Origin: Bacillus subtilis subsp. subtilis
Lineage (GTDB): Bacteria; Pseudomonadota; Gammaproteobacteria; Xanthomonadales; Xanthomonadaceae
Length of the DNA: 63,530 bases
NCBI GenBank assembly: GCA_021733645.1
Contig: JAHREJ010000025.1
Span: 1 to 63,530, forward strand
Direction: 5' to 3'
Shown: in pieces, positions 45,551-54,794 of the stretch
Numbering within the stretch: the stretch's first letter is position 1
How the letters are laid out: every line of letters begins with the position of its first letter
Program-made: the position numbers and the translations under genes
The notes under the pieces: model-generated
Told to the model about the DNA's origin: nothing
The model's input: the letters and a program-made list of their open reading frames with translations, nothing else
The model's database searches: none

Positions 45551-47818
45551 ATGTTCCCGAACCGCACTGCCCACGGCCGGTTTCCGTCCGTGCACCCGCT
45601 CGTCCTCGCCCTTGCCGCCCTGCTGCCATTGACGGCCGCAGCCCAGGACGCACCTGCCACCAAGGATCCGGTCGCGCTCGATACGCTGCAGGTCACGGCC
45701 CAGCGCCGTGTGGAAAATGCCAAGGACGTGCCGGTCTCGATCTCGGCCATCCAGGGCGAAAAGCTTGATGTGCTCGGCTCGGCCGGCGATGACATCCGCT
45801 TTCTGTCCGCGCGCGTGCCCAGCCTGAACATCGAATCGTCCTACGGCCGAGCCTTCCCGCGTTTCTATATCCGTGGCCTGGGCAATACCGACTTCGATCT
45901 CAATGCCTCGCAGCCGGTGTCGCTGGTGTATGACGATGTGGTGCAGGAAAGCCCGTTGTTGAAGGGTTTCCCGCTGTTCGACCTGGCCGGTGTGGAAGTG
46001 CTGCGTGGTCCGCAGGGCACGCTGTTCGGCCGCAACACCCCGGCTGGCGTGGTGAAGTTCGATTCGGCGCGTCCCTCGCAGGATGCCGATGGCTACATCA
46101 AGGTTGCCTACGGCAGCTACAACACCTGGAACACGCAGGGCGCCTACGGCGGCCCGCTGACCGACCGCTGGTCGGCGCGCGTGTCGGCGCTGTACCAGCG
46201 CCGCGACGACTGGGTCACCAACACCCGCGCCAATGCACCGGCACAGGGTTTTGAGGGCTATGACGAAGCCGCCGCACGCGTGCAGTTCCTGTACGAAGGC
46301 GACGACGTGGAAGCGCTGTTCAACCTGCACAAGCGCAAGCTCAACGGCACCGCGCGCCTGTTCCGCGCCAACATCCTCCAGCCGGGCAGCAACAAGCTGG
46401 TGGAAAACTTCGACCGCGATGAAGTCTCCACCGACGGCCAGAACTTCTCCGAACTGGAAACCTGGGGCGCCAGCGCCCGCCTGAAGTGGGATCTGGGCCG
46501 GGTCACGCTGCACTCCATCACCGGTTATGAAACCGCCGAATCGCTCAACCACGGTGACATCGACGGCGGCTACGGCGCAGCTTTCCTGGGCGCGGGCAAC
46601 TACGGCCCGGGCTTCATCCCGTTTGCCTCCGAGTCGGCCGATGGCCTGCCGCACCACCGCCAGTGGACGCAGGAATTCCGCATCGAATCCAACGAGTGGG
46701 GCCGCTTCGACTGGCAGGCGGGGCTGTTCTACTTCGATGAAGATGTCACCATCGACAGCTTCAACTACGACTCGCTCACCCCGGGCAATCCGCAGAACGG
46801 CCACGCCGTGCAGAGCCAGCGCAACAAGGCCTGGGCGGCGTTCGTGTCCGGCGATTTCGACGTGACCGAGCGCTTCAAGCTGCGCGGTGGCGTGCGCTAC
46901 ACGCAGGACAAGAAGGACTTCAGCGCCAGCGTGCTGCAGGCCGTGCCGTTTGGTACGCCGGTGAGTGGGCCGTACCTGGCCAACACCGACGTCAACGACG
47001 TCAGCTGGGACCTGAGCGGTGTGTACCAGATCACCGACAACCTCAATGCCTATGCGCGCGTGGCCAAGGGCTTCCGCGCCCCGTCCATCCAGGGCCGGCT
47101 GGCCTTCGGTGGCGTATCGCAGGCCGATTCGGAAAAGGTGATCTCGTATGAGGCCGGCATCAAGGCCGACCTGTTCGACCGCCGCGCGCGCCTGGGCTTC
47201 AACGTGTTCCGCTACAACGTGGACGGCCAGCAGTTGATCGCAGTGGGCGGCAGCAACAATACCGCCACCCTGCTCAACGCCGACAAGACCTTGGGGCAGG
47301 GCGTCGAACTGGACTTCGAGGCCTACCTCACCGACCACGTGCTGCTCACCCTGGGCAGCAGCTACAACGACACCGAGATCAAGGACCGCGACCTGGCGGT
47401 GGCGATCTGCGGTGGTGGTTGCACCATCACCGACCCGACCACGGTCATCGACGGCGCCACCTATGCCCTGGTCAACGGCAATTCGCTGCCGCAGGCGCCC
47501 AAGTGGATCCACAACCTGACCCTGCGCGCCGGCTTCCCGATCAATGACGCCAGCGAGCTGTACGTCTACACCGACTGGGCCTACCGCAGCGAAGTGAACT
47601 TCTTCCTGTACGAGTCGCCGGAGTTCCGCAGCCGCTCGTCGCTGGAAGGCGGCCTGCGCCTGGGCTACAACTGGGATTACGGCCAGTACGACGTGGCGGT
47701 GTACGGCCGCAACCTGACCGACCAGGTGCGCGTGGTCGGGGCGATCGACTTCAACAACCTCACCGGCTTCCTCAACGAGCCGCGCACGTTTGGCCTGGAG
47801 TTCACCGCGAAGTTCTGA
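45551..47818 (+). CDS. TonB-dependent outer membrane receptor
   Basis: The 755-aa receptor has a signal peptide (ending AAA-QDAPA), TonB-box-like LDTLQVTAQRR, a plug domain (VPVSISAIQGEKLDVLGS to VEVLRGPQGTLFGRNTPAGVV) and a 22-stranded barrel ending in TFGLEFTAKF with C-terminal Phe. It imports a ligand across the outer membrane using TonB energy. It falls in the large IMP-rich receptor group that handles siderophores, sugars or other compounds; no regulator or transporter beside it identifies the ligand. The upstream 220 bases are relatively AT-rich, consistent with its promoter. Confidence 0.92.
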   Translation: MFPNRTAHGRFPSVHPLVLALAALLPLTAAAQDAPATKDPVALDTLQVTAQRRVENAKDVPVSISAIQGEKLDVLGSAGDDIRFLSARVPSLNIESSYGRAFPRFYIRGLGNTDFDLNASQPVSLVYDDVVQESPLLKGFPLFDLAGVEVLRGPQGTLFGRNTPAGVVKFDSARPSQDADGYIKVAYGSYNTWNTQGAYGGPLTDRWSARVSALYQRRDDWVTNTRANAPAQGFEGYDEAAARVQFLYEGDDVEALFNLHKRKLNGTARLFRANILQPGSNKLVENFDRDEVSTDGQNFSELETWGASARLKWDLGRVTLHSITGYETAESLNHGDIDGGYGAAFLGAGNYGPGFIPFASESADGLPHHRQWTQEFRIESNEWGRFDWQAGLFYFDEDVTIDSFNYDSLTPGNPQNGHAVQSQRNKAWAAFVSGDFDVTERFKLRGGVRYTQDKKDFSASVLQAVPFGTPVSGPYLANTDVNDVSWDLSGVYQITDNLNAYARVAKGFRAPSIQGRLAFGGVSQADSEKVISYEAGIKADLFDRRARLGFNVFRYNVDGQQLIAVGGSNNTATLLNADKTLGQGVELDFEAYLTDHVLLTLGSSYNDTEIKDRDLAVAICGGGCTITDPTTVIDGATYALVNGNSLPQAPKWIHNLTLRAGFPINDASELYVYTDWAYRSEVNFFLYESPEFRSRSSLEGGLRLGYNWDYGQYDVAVYGRNLTDQVRVVGAIDFNNLTGFLNEPRTFGLEFTAKF

Positions 47819-47844
47819 TGTAACTGCGGATTGTTGTAAATACA

Positions 47845-47872
47845 GAACGGCGCGGAGAAATCCGCGCCGTTC
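47845..47872. terminator. Terminator of the TonB-dependent receptor gene
   Basis: A 12-bp stem GAACGGCGCGGA / TCCGCGCCGTTC with a GAAA tetraloop lies 27 bases after the stop codon. Confidence 0.8.
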
Positions 47873-47946
47873 CTGTTATGCCCAATCCCGGTAAAGCCGG
47901 GCGTTGGTCGGCCGCCAGCGGCCGGCACCAACGATCCCCGCTCGCC

Positions 47947-48792
47947 CTACAGCGCGCTTTCCGGCCGCACCTTCAGCACCGCCGTTTCGGCGGCGCAATC
48001 GCGTGCCGAATGCAGCCCCGCCTTGCGCGCGGCGGCAATTTCCCTGCGCGCGGCCAGCAGGTCCTTGTTGAACGCCGCGTTGTCATGCAGGCGCGCGACG
48101 GCCGCCGCGCCCATGAACCGCCCCTCCAGGATGTCGCTCTGCCAGTGCACGTTGCACACCAGGCGGCTCTCGCCGTAATTGCGGCCACGGGCCTGGATCG
48201 CATCGGCGCGGTCGGGGACGATCTCGGACAGGATCAACGCCCACGCCCAGCCGATCGAGGTATGCCCGGAAGGATAGGAGCCGTTGCCGCGCAGGTCCTG
48301 CTCGTCTTCCGGCGCGCACGTCGGCTCGCCGTTGACCATGAACGGGCGCGCACGCTGGTAGTGCTTCTTGGCGGTGCGCGTGGCCGCGCTCGCATCGATC
48401 CGGCTGCGTTCCAGCAGGCGGTACAGCGCCGGTGTCCTGGCCGCGTCCACGTCCACGTCGATGGCGCAGGAAAACTGGTTGGCGCCGGCCGGGAAGGCCA
48501 GCTCGGCATCGCGGTGGGCCTGCTCGAACCGCGCGCTGCCGCGCAGGGCCAGGGCTTCGCGGCTGACCTGCTGGTCCAGCGCGAAGCCGGCCGAAGCATC
48601 GGCCGGGGGCGCCGGCACCAGGGCCAGGCTGGCCGGTACCGCATCGGGTGCCAGGTAGCCCACCGCCTTGGTGGTTACCGAGGCTTCCACCGCCGTGGTG
48701 CCCGGCCCGGCCAGGGTCGTACACCCCGCCAATGCAATCAGCAGGGCGGCAGTCAGGAGCGGGCGGGTGGCAGCAAGGGCAGGCGAGGACAT
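47947..48792 (-). CDS. Class A acid phosphatase (PAP2 superfamily) lipoprotein
   Basis: The 281-aa protein begins MSSPALAATRPLLTAALLIALAGC, a lipoprotein signal. All three PAP2 motifs are present: KKHYQRARP (K-x6-RP), SYPSGHTS (PSGH) and SRLVCNVHWQSD (SR-x5-H-x3-D with the catalytic His). The layout matches bacterial class A non-specific acid phosphatases such as PhoN, which act in the periplasm on phosphomonoesters. ATG at 48822 would add ten residues ahead of the signal; 48792 is preferred for signal geometry. The 304 bases from here to the next gene hold nothing I can assign. Confidence 0.88.
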   Translation of the reverse strand: MSSPALAATRPLLTAALLIALAGCTTLAGPGTTAVEASVTTKAVGYLAPDAVPASLALVPAPPADASAGFALDQQVSREALALRGSARFEQAHRDAELAFPAGANQFSCAIDVDVDAARTPALYRLLERSRIDASAATRTAKKHYQRARPFMVNGEPTCAPEDEQDLRGNGSYPSGHTSIGWAWALILSEIVPDRADAIQARGRNYGESRLVCNVHWQSDILEGRFMGAAAVARLHDNAAFNKDLLAARREIAAARKAGLHSARDCAAETAVLKVRPESAL

Positions 48793-49096
48793 CGGCAGGT
48801 CTCGGGACGAACGAAGCGGCATGATCGCAGTTTGGTCCCGCTGCGGCAGCGGCCGGGCGTCGTAAGGCCAGATCCGGCATGGTGAGGGCCACGTGATGAC
48901 CGAGGCGACAGCCTGGCATCGCGGAGCGTTTGAATCGCCTTTCGATAGAAACCATCTACTGGTTCACGGATTTCGATTGCTTCTCAGAATAGGTTCCACC
49001 CAGGGTCTACCACCGTCATGACGCCTTGCCGGCATGCCCGCATGGCCACGCGGTGGTGCCACTCATCAGGGGGGTCACCTGCAAGGGAGCAAGCGG

Positions 49097-49978
49097 ATGC
49101 GAAGCAACGCGGGAAGGACGGGCGGTGGACTTGCCCTGGGCTTGATGCTGGCGTGCGGCAATGTGCACGCCGCCGATGTGGTGGGGGTGGCATTCGTGCA
49201 CGGCACCGGCAAACAGACCGATGCGCGCGCCGACTACTGGCAACCGGCGATCATCGACACCGTGCGCCAGGGGCTGCCCAACAGCAGCAATTACACGGTG
49301 GTGAACTGCGATTTCGAACAGTACATGTGGAAGCCCGAGGCGGCCGGTTGCCTGGCCGGGCAGCTCACCAGCTTCATCAACAGCCGTGGCATCACCAAGC
49401 TGGTGGTGATCACCCACTCCAACGGCGGCAACGTGGTGCGCTGGATTCTGTCCAACCCCACCTACGACAGCCGCTATCCGAAGCTGATCCAGACCATCGG
49501 CAAGGTCACCGCGCTGGCACCCTCATCGGCCGGCACGCCGCTGGCCGACGCCGCGCTCAACGGCAACACGTTTGAAACCTCGGTGGGCTGGCTGCTGGGC
49601 TACAAGAGCGATGCCGTGCGCCAGCAGCAGGTCGGGCACATGGCCACCTACAACGCGCAGAACCTGTATGGCACTGCCGGGCGGCCGGGGTTGCCCAAAC
49701 CGTTCCGCGCGGTGGTGGGCTCGGACGTGGAATCGGCGGTATGGGACAGCAACAGCTACTGCGGTGGTTACGCGCAGAACGTGGGCCTGGAGTTCACCCA
49801 GAACTGGTTGAACAGCTGCTCGGACGGGTTCCTGGAGTGCAGCAGCCAGAAGGCGGCCGGCACCGTGTGGTTCACCGACAAGGCGCGCACCAACGGCGCC
49901 GAGCCGTTGAGCCACAACCAGAGCCGGCGCGAATGCTTCGGTCTGGGCACCATCCTGCGCAACGACCTGACCCTCTGA
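49097..49978 (+). CDS. Secreted alpha/beta-hydrolase (lipase/esterase-like)
   Basis: The 293-aa protein has a signal peptide (RSNAGRTGGGLALGLMLACGNVHA) and an alpha/beta-hydrolase fold: strand 3 GVAFVHGTGKQ with the oxyanion HG, the nucleophile elbow VITHSNGGN, and APSSAGTPLADAAL after strand 6, typical of triacylglycerol lipases. Cysteine pairs (YCGGY, NSCSDGFLECSS) suggest disulfides. ATG at 49097 follows AAGGGAGC. Its stop is ten bases before the next gene, which encodes another secreted protein. Confidence 0.8.
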   Translation: MRSNAGRTGGGLALGLMLACGNVHAADVVGVAFVHGTGKQTDARADYWQPAIIDTVRQGLPNSSNYTVVNCDFEQYMWKPEAAGCLAGQLTSFINSRGITKLVVITHSNGGNVVRWILSNPTYDSRYPKLIQTIGKVTALAPSSAGTPLADAALNGNTFETSVGWLLGYKSDAVRQQQVGHMATYNAQNLYGTAGRPGLPKPFRAVVGSDVESAVWDSNSYCGGYAQNVGLEFTQNWLNSCSDGFLECSSQKAAGTVWFTDKARTNGAEPLSHNQSRRECFGLGTILRNDLTL

Positions 49979-49988
49979 GGAGCACGCC

Positions 49989-51194
49989 ATGACGTCAAGA
50001 TTGATCATTGCCGCCGCCGTGGCCGCCACCCTGGTCGCGCTTCCGCTGCACGCCGCCCAGCCGTTGCAGGTCCGCAGCGGTGACCAGGTGGCCCCGCGCG
50101 TGGAGAACGCGCCTTTGCAGGCCAACGGCATCGAGCGCGCGCCAGTGGATTTTGCCTGGGCGCTGGATCCCACCCAGGCGTTGGCCGCGCCGGCGCCGTT
50201 CGTGGCCACCAGCCGCAGCTATTGGGAACTGGTGGATGCGGCCACCCTGCAACGCGGGCTGGACCTGCCGCTGACCGCACCGGATGCGGTGATCCAGGTC
50301 AGCCCCGTGCAAGGCGCGCGGGCGCTGGCCCCGGAACAGTGGCAGGTGCGCGACCCGGCCGGCACGCTGGCGGTGGACAAGGCGGTGGACGCCGAGCAAC
50401 TGCGGGCGGCCGGTCTTTCCGTGGGGCAGGGCAGCGCCATGGTGCGCACCGGCAGCAGTGCTGCGGTGGGCACCTACAGCCTGCGCAGTGCGCAGGCGCA
50501 GGGTCGCTATGTGGTGCAGGTGCTGGAGCCCAACAGCACCGTGGCGCTGCAGATGCAGGCCGGCGCGCAGCAGGTACTGGCCGGGGGCAGCCTGGCATTG
50601 ACGGTGCGGCTGATTGACGACGGTGGCCGCGCCGCACTGGCCGGCGCCAAGGCCAGCGGACGCACCCTGGCAGCCGGCGGTGAAGCGTTGCTGGTGGCCC
50701 CCGACGGGCGCAGCTGGCCGGTGCCGCTGGTGGCCGGCAAAGACGGGCTGAGCGCACGCGTGGCCATCCCGCAGGATGTGGGCCAGGTGCAGGGGCTGTG
50801 GGAACTGCAGGCCTTCGTCAGTGCCAAGGGCGTGCAGCGCGATGCCAAGGTTGCCTTTGCGGTGGCCCAGCCCACCGCGCGCTTCAGCGGCCAGGCCGAT
50901 GTGGATGTGGCCGCCCGCACGGTGCGGCTGCCGCTTCAGATCGGCGCAGCGGGCCGTTACGAAGTGCGTGGCACGCTGTACGCCACCGGTCCGGATGGCC
51001 AGTTGCGGCCGGTGGCGCAGGCGCACAGTGCGGCGTGGTTCGAGCGCGCCGGCAGCGGCGCGATCGACCTGCCGTTTGCAGACGTGGCATTGCCGCGCGG
51101 CTACGCCGCCCCGTTTGAACTGCGTGACCTGCAGCTGCACGACCAGAGCCGCATGGCGCCGATCGAGTCGCGGGTGGTGGCGCTTACGTTCTGA
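49989..51194 (+). CDS. Secreted DUF4785-like protein
   Basis: The 401-aa protein has a signal peptide (TSRLIIAAAVAATLVALPLHA) and an all-beta mature region. Segments such as GTYSLRSAQAQGRYVVQVLEP and GLWELQAFVSAKGVQRDAKVAFAVAQP look like successive immunoglobulin-like domains, as in DUF4785 proteins of xanthomonads. It is ten bases downstream of the lipase gene with GAGGAGCACGCC between, so the two are co-transcribed. It may be an accessory, inhibitor or co-secreted partner of the hydrolase; this is inference from the operon only. Confidence 0.72.
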   Translation: MTSRLIIAAAVAATLVALPLHAAQPLQVRSGDQVAPRVENAPLQANGIERAPVDFAWALDPTQALAAPAPFVATSRSYWELVDAATLQRGLDLPLTAPDAVIQVSPVQGARALAPEQWQVRDPAGTLAVDKAVDAEQLRAAGLSVGQGSAMVRTGSSAAVGTYSLRSAQAQGRYVVQVLEPNSTVALQMQAGAQQVLAGGSLALTVRLIDDGGRAALAGAKASGRTLAAGGEALLVAPDGRSWPVPLVAGKDGLSARVAIPQDVGQVQGLWELQAFVSAKGVQRDAKVAFAVAQPTARFSGQADVDVAARTVRLPLQIGAAGRYEVRGTLYATGPDGQLRPVAQAHSAAWFERAGSGAIDLPFADVALPRGYAAPFELRDLQLHDQSRMAPIESRVVALTF

Positions 51195-51200
51195 GGGAAG

Positions 51201-51226
51201 GGGGCGGAGGCAGCGGCCTCCGCCCC
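51201..51226. terminator. Hairpin after the lipase/DUF4785 operon
   Basis: An 11-bp stem GGGGCGGAGGC / GCCTCCGCCCC with a 4-base loop starts six bases after the stop. No T-tract follows. Confidence 0.55.
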
Positions 51227-51230
51227 GGGC

Positions 51231-51304
51231 CAATGCCACGCCATGCGTGGTTGCCTGTCATCGGGCGCCCGCAGACCGCGCCAGCCACGCATGGCGTGGC
51301 TTTA
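51231..51304. repeat. Pair of inverted SMAG-variant palindromes
   Basis: GCCACGC-CAT-GCGTGG-type palindromes at about 51235-51250 and 51283-51304 lie in inverted orientation. The second ends in TTTAC in place of CTAC. Confidence 0.55.
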
Positions 51305-51318
51305 CCGTGGGCGCGCGC

Positions 51319-52149
51319 TCATCCGGCGAACGCGCTCAAGCGCCCCGCGTGTTCCACCACCTGGATCGGCCCGCCGAACACCTCCGACAAGGGACCATCG
51401 CGCAGCAGCTCGTCGCGACGGCCATCGGCGACGATCTTTCCACTGCGCAGCAGTACCACCCGCTCGATCTCGGGAATGATCTCCTCGATGTGGTGGGTCA
51501 CCAGCACCAGGGTGATGCCCTCGGCGGCCAGCCGGCGCAGGGTGGCAATCAGGTGCTGGCGGGCGATCAGGTCCAGCCCGGTGGACGGTTCATCCAGCAG
51601 CAGTGCCTGCGGCCGGTTGACCAGCGCACGGGCGATCAGCACGCGTCGCGTCTCGCCGGCGGACAGTTCGGCATAGCCGCGCTGCAGCAACGGCAACGCG
51701 CCGGTCAGCGCCAGGGTTTCACGCACCCGCTCGCGCATGGCGTCGGTGACTTCGCGGAAGGCCGGCACCACGAAGCTGGCGAAGAAGCCCGACAGCACTG
51801 CCTCTTCCACGGTCAGCCCGGGCATGTCGGCCAGATTGCTGCTGAGGTCGCCGGTCACGATGCCCAGTTGCGCGCGCAGCCGGTCCACCTGCCAGCGGTT
51901 CTGGCCCAGCACCCGCACCGCCACGCTGCCGTCGGCATGCGCCAGCGGGTACAGCTCGCGGGTGATCAGCTTGATGAACGACGACTTGCCGCAGCCGTTG
52001 GGGCCCAGCAGGGCGGTGTGCTGGCCCTGGTCGATGCGCAGGCTGAGGTCGTGCAGCACCCGGACCTGGCCGCGGATCACGCAGGCGCGGTCCAGTTCGA
52101 TCAGGGGGGCGTTGGCGGCCAGGGGCGCCGGAGAGGCTGTCACTGTCAT
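51319..52149 (-). CDS. ABC transporter ATP-binding protein, orphan
   Basis: The 276-aa ATPase has Walker A GPNGCGKSS, a Q-loop region in GIVTGDLSS, signature LSAGETRR (a variant of LSGGQ), Walker B ALLLDEPSTGLD, and switch His in VTHHIEE. No permease or binding protein lies beside it, so the partner is encoded elsewhere or the protein has a non-transport role. ATG at 52149 is chosen for the standard length; the longer frame to 52245 starts within basic, unconserved sequence. Confidence 0.85.
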   Translation of the reverse strand: MTVTASPAPLAANAPLIELDRACVIRGQVRVLHDLSLRIDQGQHTALLGPNGCGKSSFIKLITRELYPLAHADGSVAVRVLGQNRWQVDRLRAQLGIVTGDLSSNLADMPGLTVEEAVLSGFFASFVVPAFREVTDAMRERVRETLALTGALPLLQRGYAELSAGETRRVLIARALVNRPQALLLDEPSTGLDLIARQHLIATLRRLAAEGITLVLVTHHIEEIIPEIERVVLLRSGKIVADGRRDELLRDGPLSEVFGGPIQVVEHAGRLSAFAG

Positions 52150-52298
52150 GAATGTGCGCGCATGCTCACGAAGAGGGAAAACAACTGAATGACTGCGCAA
52201 AAATCGCACCAGACGGATGAAGTTTGCAAGCACAGGCCCCATCATGTCCGAAGGTGTACCCGTTTCCTTGATGGCCGCCCAAGGCCTGGAGTCCTGCG

Positions 52299-53501
52299 AT
52301 GCTCGATACGCTCCTCAACTTCCTGACCGGCGGTGTTGTCGGCCTCGGCTGGTGGGGCATGGCACTGGTGCTGCTGGTGTTCACCCAGCTGACCATCTTC
52401 GCCGTCACCCTGTACCTGCATCGCAGCCAGGCGCACCGTGGCGTGGATTTCCACCCGGTCATCGCGCACTTCTTCCGCTTCTGGACCTGGCTCACCACCT
52501 CCATGATCACCAAGGAGTGGGTCGCCATCCATCGCAAGCACCACGCCAAGGTGGAAACCGACGAAGACCCGCACAGCCCGGTGACCAAGGGCATCGGCAT
52601 GGTGTTCTGGCGTGGCGTGGAGCTGTACCGGGAAGCCCGTGCGATGCGCCCGGACATCGAGCAGTACGGGCGCGGCGCGCCGGACGACTGGATCGAGCGC
52701 AAGCTGTACACCCCGCACGCCAATCTTGGCCCGGTGGCGCTGCTGGCGGTCAACAGCGTGCTGTTCGGCCTGCCCGGCGTGGCGCTGTGGGCCATCCAGA
52801 TGGCATGGATTCCGTTCTGGGCCGCCGGCGTGGTCAATGGCCTGGGCCACTGGTGGGGCTACCGCAACTTCGAATCGGCCGACACCTCCACCAACCTCAC
52901 CCCGTGGGCGTTCTGGATTGGCGGCGAAGAGCTGCACAACAACCACCACGCCTTCCCGAGCTCGGCCCGCTTCTCCATGCGCCGCTGGGAGTTCGACATC
53001 GGCTGGGCCGCCATCCGTGGCCTGCAGGCCCTGCGTTTGGCCAAGGTGCTGCGCGTGGCCCCGTCCATGGACGTGCGCCCGAACATTGCCGTACCCGATG
53101 CCGAAACCCTGAAGGCGCTGCTGTCGCACCGCTTCCAGGCGATGACCGACTACCAGCGCAACGTGTTCGTGCCCGCCCTGCGCGAAGAAGCCACGATGGC
53201 CGGTGCCAAGCTGCGCAAGCTGCTGCCACGGCGCATGCGTCGCGGCCTGGTGAACGATGGCCGCTGGCTCAAGCCTGATTGCCGCGCCCAGCTCAGTACG
53301 TGGGTTGAGCAGCGCCCGCGCATCCGCGTGCTGGTCGAACACCGTGCGCGTCTGGCGGCCCTGCTGGAAGCACGCGGCAACGACGCCGCCGAGCGCCTGA
53401 AGCTGCTCCAGGCCTGGTGCCACGAGGCCGAGGCCAGCGGCATTGCCGCACTGCAGGCCTATGCCGCGCGGCTCAAGGGCTATGCGCTGACGGCGCACTG
53501 A
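52299..53501 (+). CDS. desA: Membrane acyl-lipid/acyl-CoA fatty acid desaturase
   Basis: The 400-aa protein has the three histidine boxes of membrane di-iron desaturases: HRSQAHR (41-47), HRKHH (78-82) and HNNHH (213-217), with hydrophobic helices between. It introduces a double bond, probably delta-9, in membrane fatty acids. The residues after about 300 form a charged helical tail not needed for catalysis. Its transcription terminator lies inside the next gene. It is divergent from the ABC ATPase gene. Confidence 0.9.
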   Translation: MLDTLLNFLTGGVVGLGWWGMALVLLVFTQLTIFAVTLYLHRSQAHRGVDFHPVIAHFFRFWTWLTTSMITKEWVAIHRKHHAKVETDEDPHSPVTKGIGMVFWRGVELYREARAMRPDIEQYGRGAPDDWIERKLYTPHANLGPVALLAVNSVLFGLPGVALWAIQMAWIPFWAAGVVNGLGHWWGYRNFESADTSTNLTPWAFWIGGEELHNNHHAFPSSARFSMRRWEFDIGWAAIRGLQALRLAKVLRVAPSMDVRPNIAVPDAETLKALLSHRFQAMTDYQRNVFVPALREEATMAGAKLRKLLPRRMRRGLVNDGRWLKPDCRAQLSTWVEQRPRIRVLVEHRARLAALLEARGNDAAERLKLLQAWCHEAEASGIAALQAYAARLKGYALTAH

Positions 53502-53505
53502 GCCG

Positions 53506-53874
53506 ATGCGCCCTGGTGTGCTGCACCCTGGAAAACGCCGCCTCGCGCGGCGTTTTTCCGGTGTGGTCCTGCTGATGGCCGCCGGTGCCGTGCACGCCCA
53601 GGTGACCGATACCGGCAGCTACCTGCAGCGCATGGACACTGACGGCGATGGCCGGGTCAGCGTGGAGGAGTACGTGCAGTGGATGATGTACGCCTTCCAG
53701 CGCATGGACCGCAACGGCGACGGCGTGCTCAGTGCCGATGAGCTGCCCGGCGGCAAGGGTGCTCCGATCACCCTTGAACAGCAGCGCCAGACCCTGATCC
53801 AACGCTTCCACAAGCAGGATGCCAACGGTGATGGCTACCTGAGCGCGAAGGAACTGGCCGCACCGCCGCGCTGA
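53506..53874 (+). CDS. Secreted EF-hand protein
   Basis: The 122-aa protein has a signal peptide (basic GKRRLARR, hydrophobic FSGVVLLMAAGAV, cleavage VHA-QV) and three EF-hand loops: DTDGDGRVSVEE, DRNGDGVLSADE and DANGDGYLSAKE. It probably binds calcium in the periplasm or outside the cell. The ATG lies five bases after the desaturase stop. A GTG five codons in could also start it. The bases encoding the basic part of the signal peptide are the stem and T-tract of a terminator hairpin. Confidence 0.8.
   Translation: MRPGVLHPGKRRLARRFSGVVLLMAAGAVHAQVTDTGSYLQRMDTDGDGRVSVEEYVQWMMYAFQRMDRNGDGVLSADELPGGKGAPITLEQQRQTLIQRFHKQDANGDGYLSAKELAAPPR
53532..53557 (+). terminator. Terminator hairpin inside the EF-hand coding sequence
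   Basis: A 10-bp stem AAAACGCCGC / GCGGCGTTTT with a 5-base loop is followed by another T. It looks like the desaturase terminator and overlaps codons about 9-17 of the EF-hand gene. Confidence 0.75.
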
Positions 53875-53917
53875 ACGGTCTACGCCCGGCAGGCCGGTGT
53901 CTGGCTAGAATCTGCGC

Positions 53918-54730
53918 ATGCCCGAGCTTCCCGAAGTAGAAACCACCCGCCGCGGCCTCGCCCCGCACCTGGAGGGCCGCCGCGTGCACGGGGTGATCCT
54001 GCGCCGCCCGGACCTGCGCTGGCCCATTCCGGCCGAGATCGGTGAACGGCTGCCCGGGCAGGCCATTGCCGGGGTGCGCCGGCGCGCCAAGTACCTGCTG
54101 CTGGATACCGCCATCGGCAGCGCCGTGCTGCACCTGGGCATGTCCGGCAGCCTGCGCGTACTGCCCGGTGACACCCCGGTGCGCGCACACGACCACGTCG
54201 ATATCAGCCTGGACAACGGCCGCCTGCTGCGCTTCAACGACCCACGCCGGTTTGGCTGCCTGTTGTGGCAGCCGGCCGGGGAAACCCACGCACTGCTGGC
54301 CGGGTTGGGGCCGGAGCCGCTGGAGGATGCCTTCGACGGCGATTACCTGTTCCAGCGCAGCCGCGGCCGCAGCGCCTCGGTGAAGACCTTCCTGATGGAC
54401 CAGGGCATCGTGGTGGGCGTGGGCAACATCTACGCCGCCGAAAGCCTGTTCATGGCCGGCATCAACCCGCTGCGCGAGGCCGGGCGGATCTCGCGCGAAC
54501 GCTACCAGCGCCTGGCCACGGCGGTGAAGCAGATCCTCAGCCACGCCATCACCCGCGGTGGCACCACCCTGCGCGACTTCATCAGCCCTGACGGCGCCCC
54601 GGGCTATTTCGAGCAGGAACTGCTGGTGTACGGGCGTGAAGACCAGCCCTGCCGGCAGTGCGGCCGGCCCCTGCGCCACGCCACCATCGGCCAGCGCGCC
54701 AGTGTCTGGTGCGGGCACTGCCAGCGCTGA
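53918..54730 (+). CDS. mutM: Formamidopyrimidine-DNA glycosylase
   Basis: The 270-aa enzyme excises 8-oxoguanine and ring-opened purines. The catalytic N-terminus MPELPEVET (Pro2, Glu3) requires ATG at 53918. Other features are [29 protein letters not shown] (helix-two-turn-helix), and the C-terminal zinc finger [10 protein letters not shown] ... VWCGHCQR. Length is standard for the family. Confidence 0.97.
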   Translation: MPELPEVETTRRGLAPHLEGRRVHGVILRRPDLRWPIPAEIGERLPGQAIAGVRRRAKYLLLDTAIGSAVLHLGMSGSLRVLPGDTPVRAHDHVDISLDNGRLLRFNDPRRFGCLLWQPAGETHALLAGLGPEPLEDAFDGDYLFQRSRGRSASVKTFLMDQGIVVGVGNIYAAESLFMAGINPLREAGRISRERYQRLATAVKQILSHAITRGGTTLRDFISPDGAPGYFEQELLVYGREDQPCRQCGRPLRHATIGQRASVWCGHCQR

Positions 54731-54794
54731 CCGTCGCGCGCCTGTCGCCTTCCCGGCGGTATAGTCCGGCCAACGTCACCGGCGGGGGTGTGCG

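Noticed and set aside
45455..47512. 685-residue minus-strand open frame opposite the TonB-dependent receptor
   Set aside because: The receptor has signal peptide, plug, barrel and terminal Phe; the opposite frame is a codon-bias shadow.
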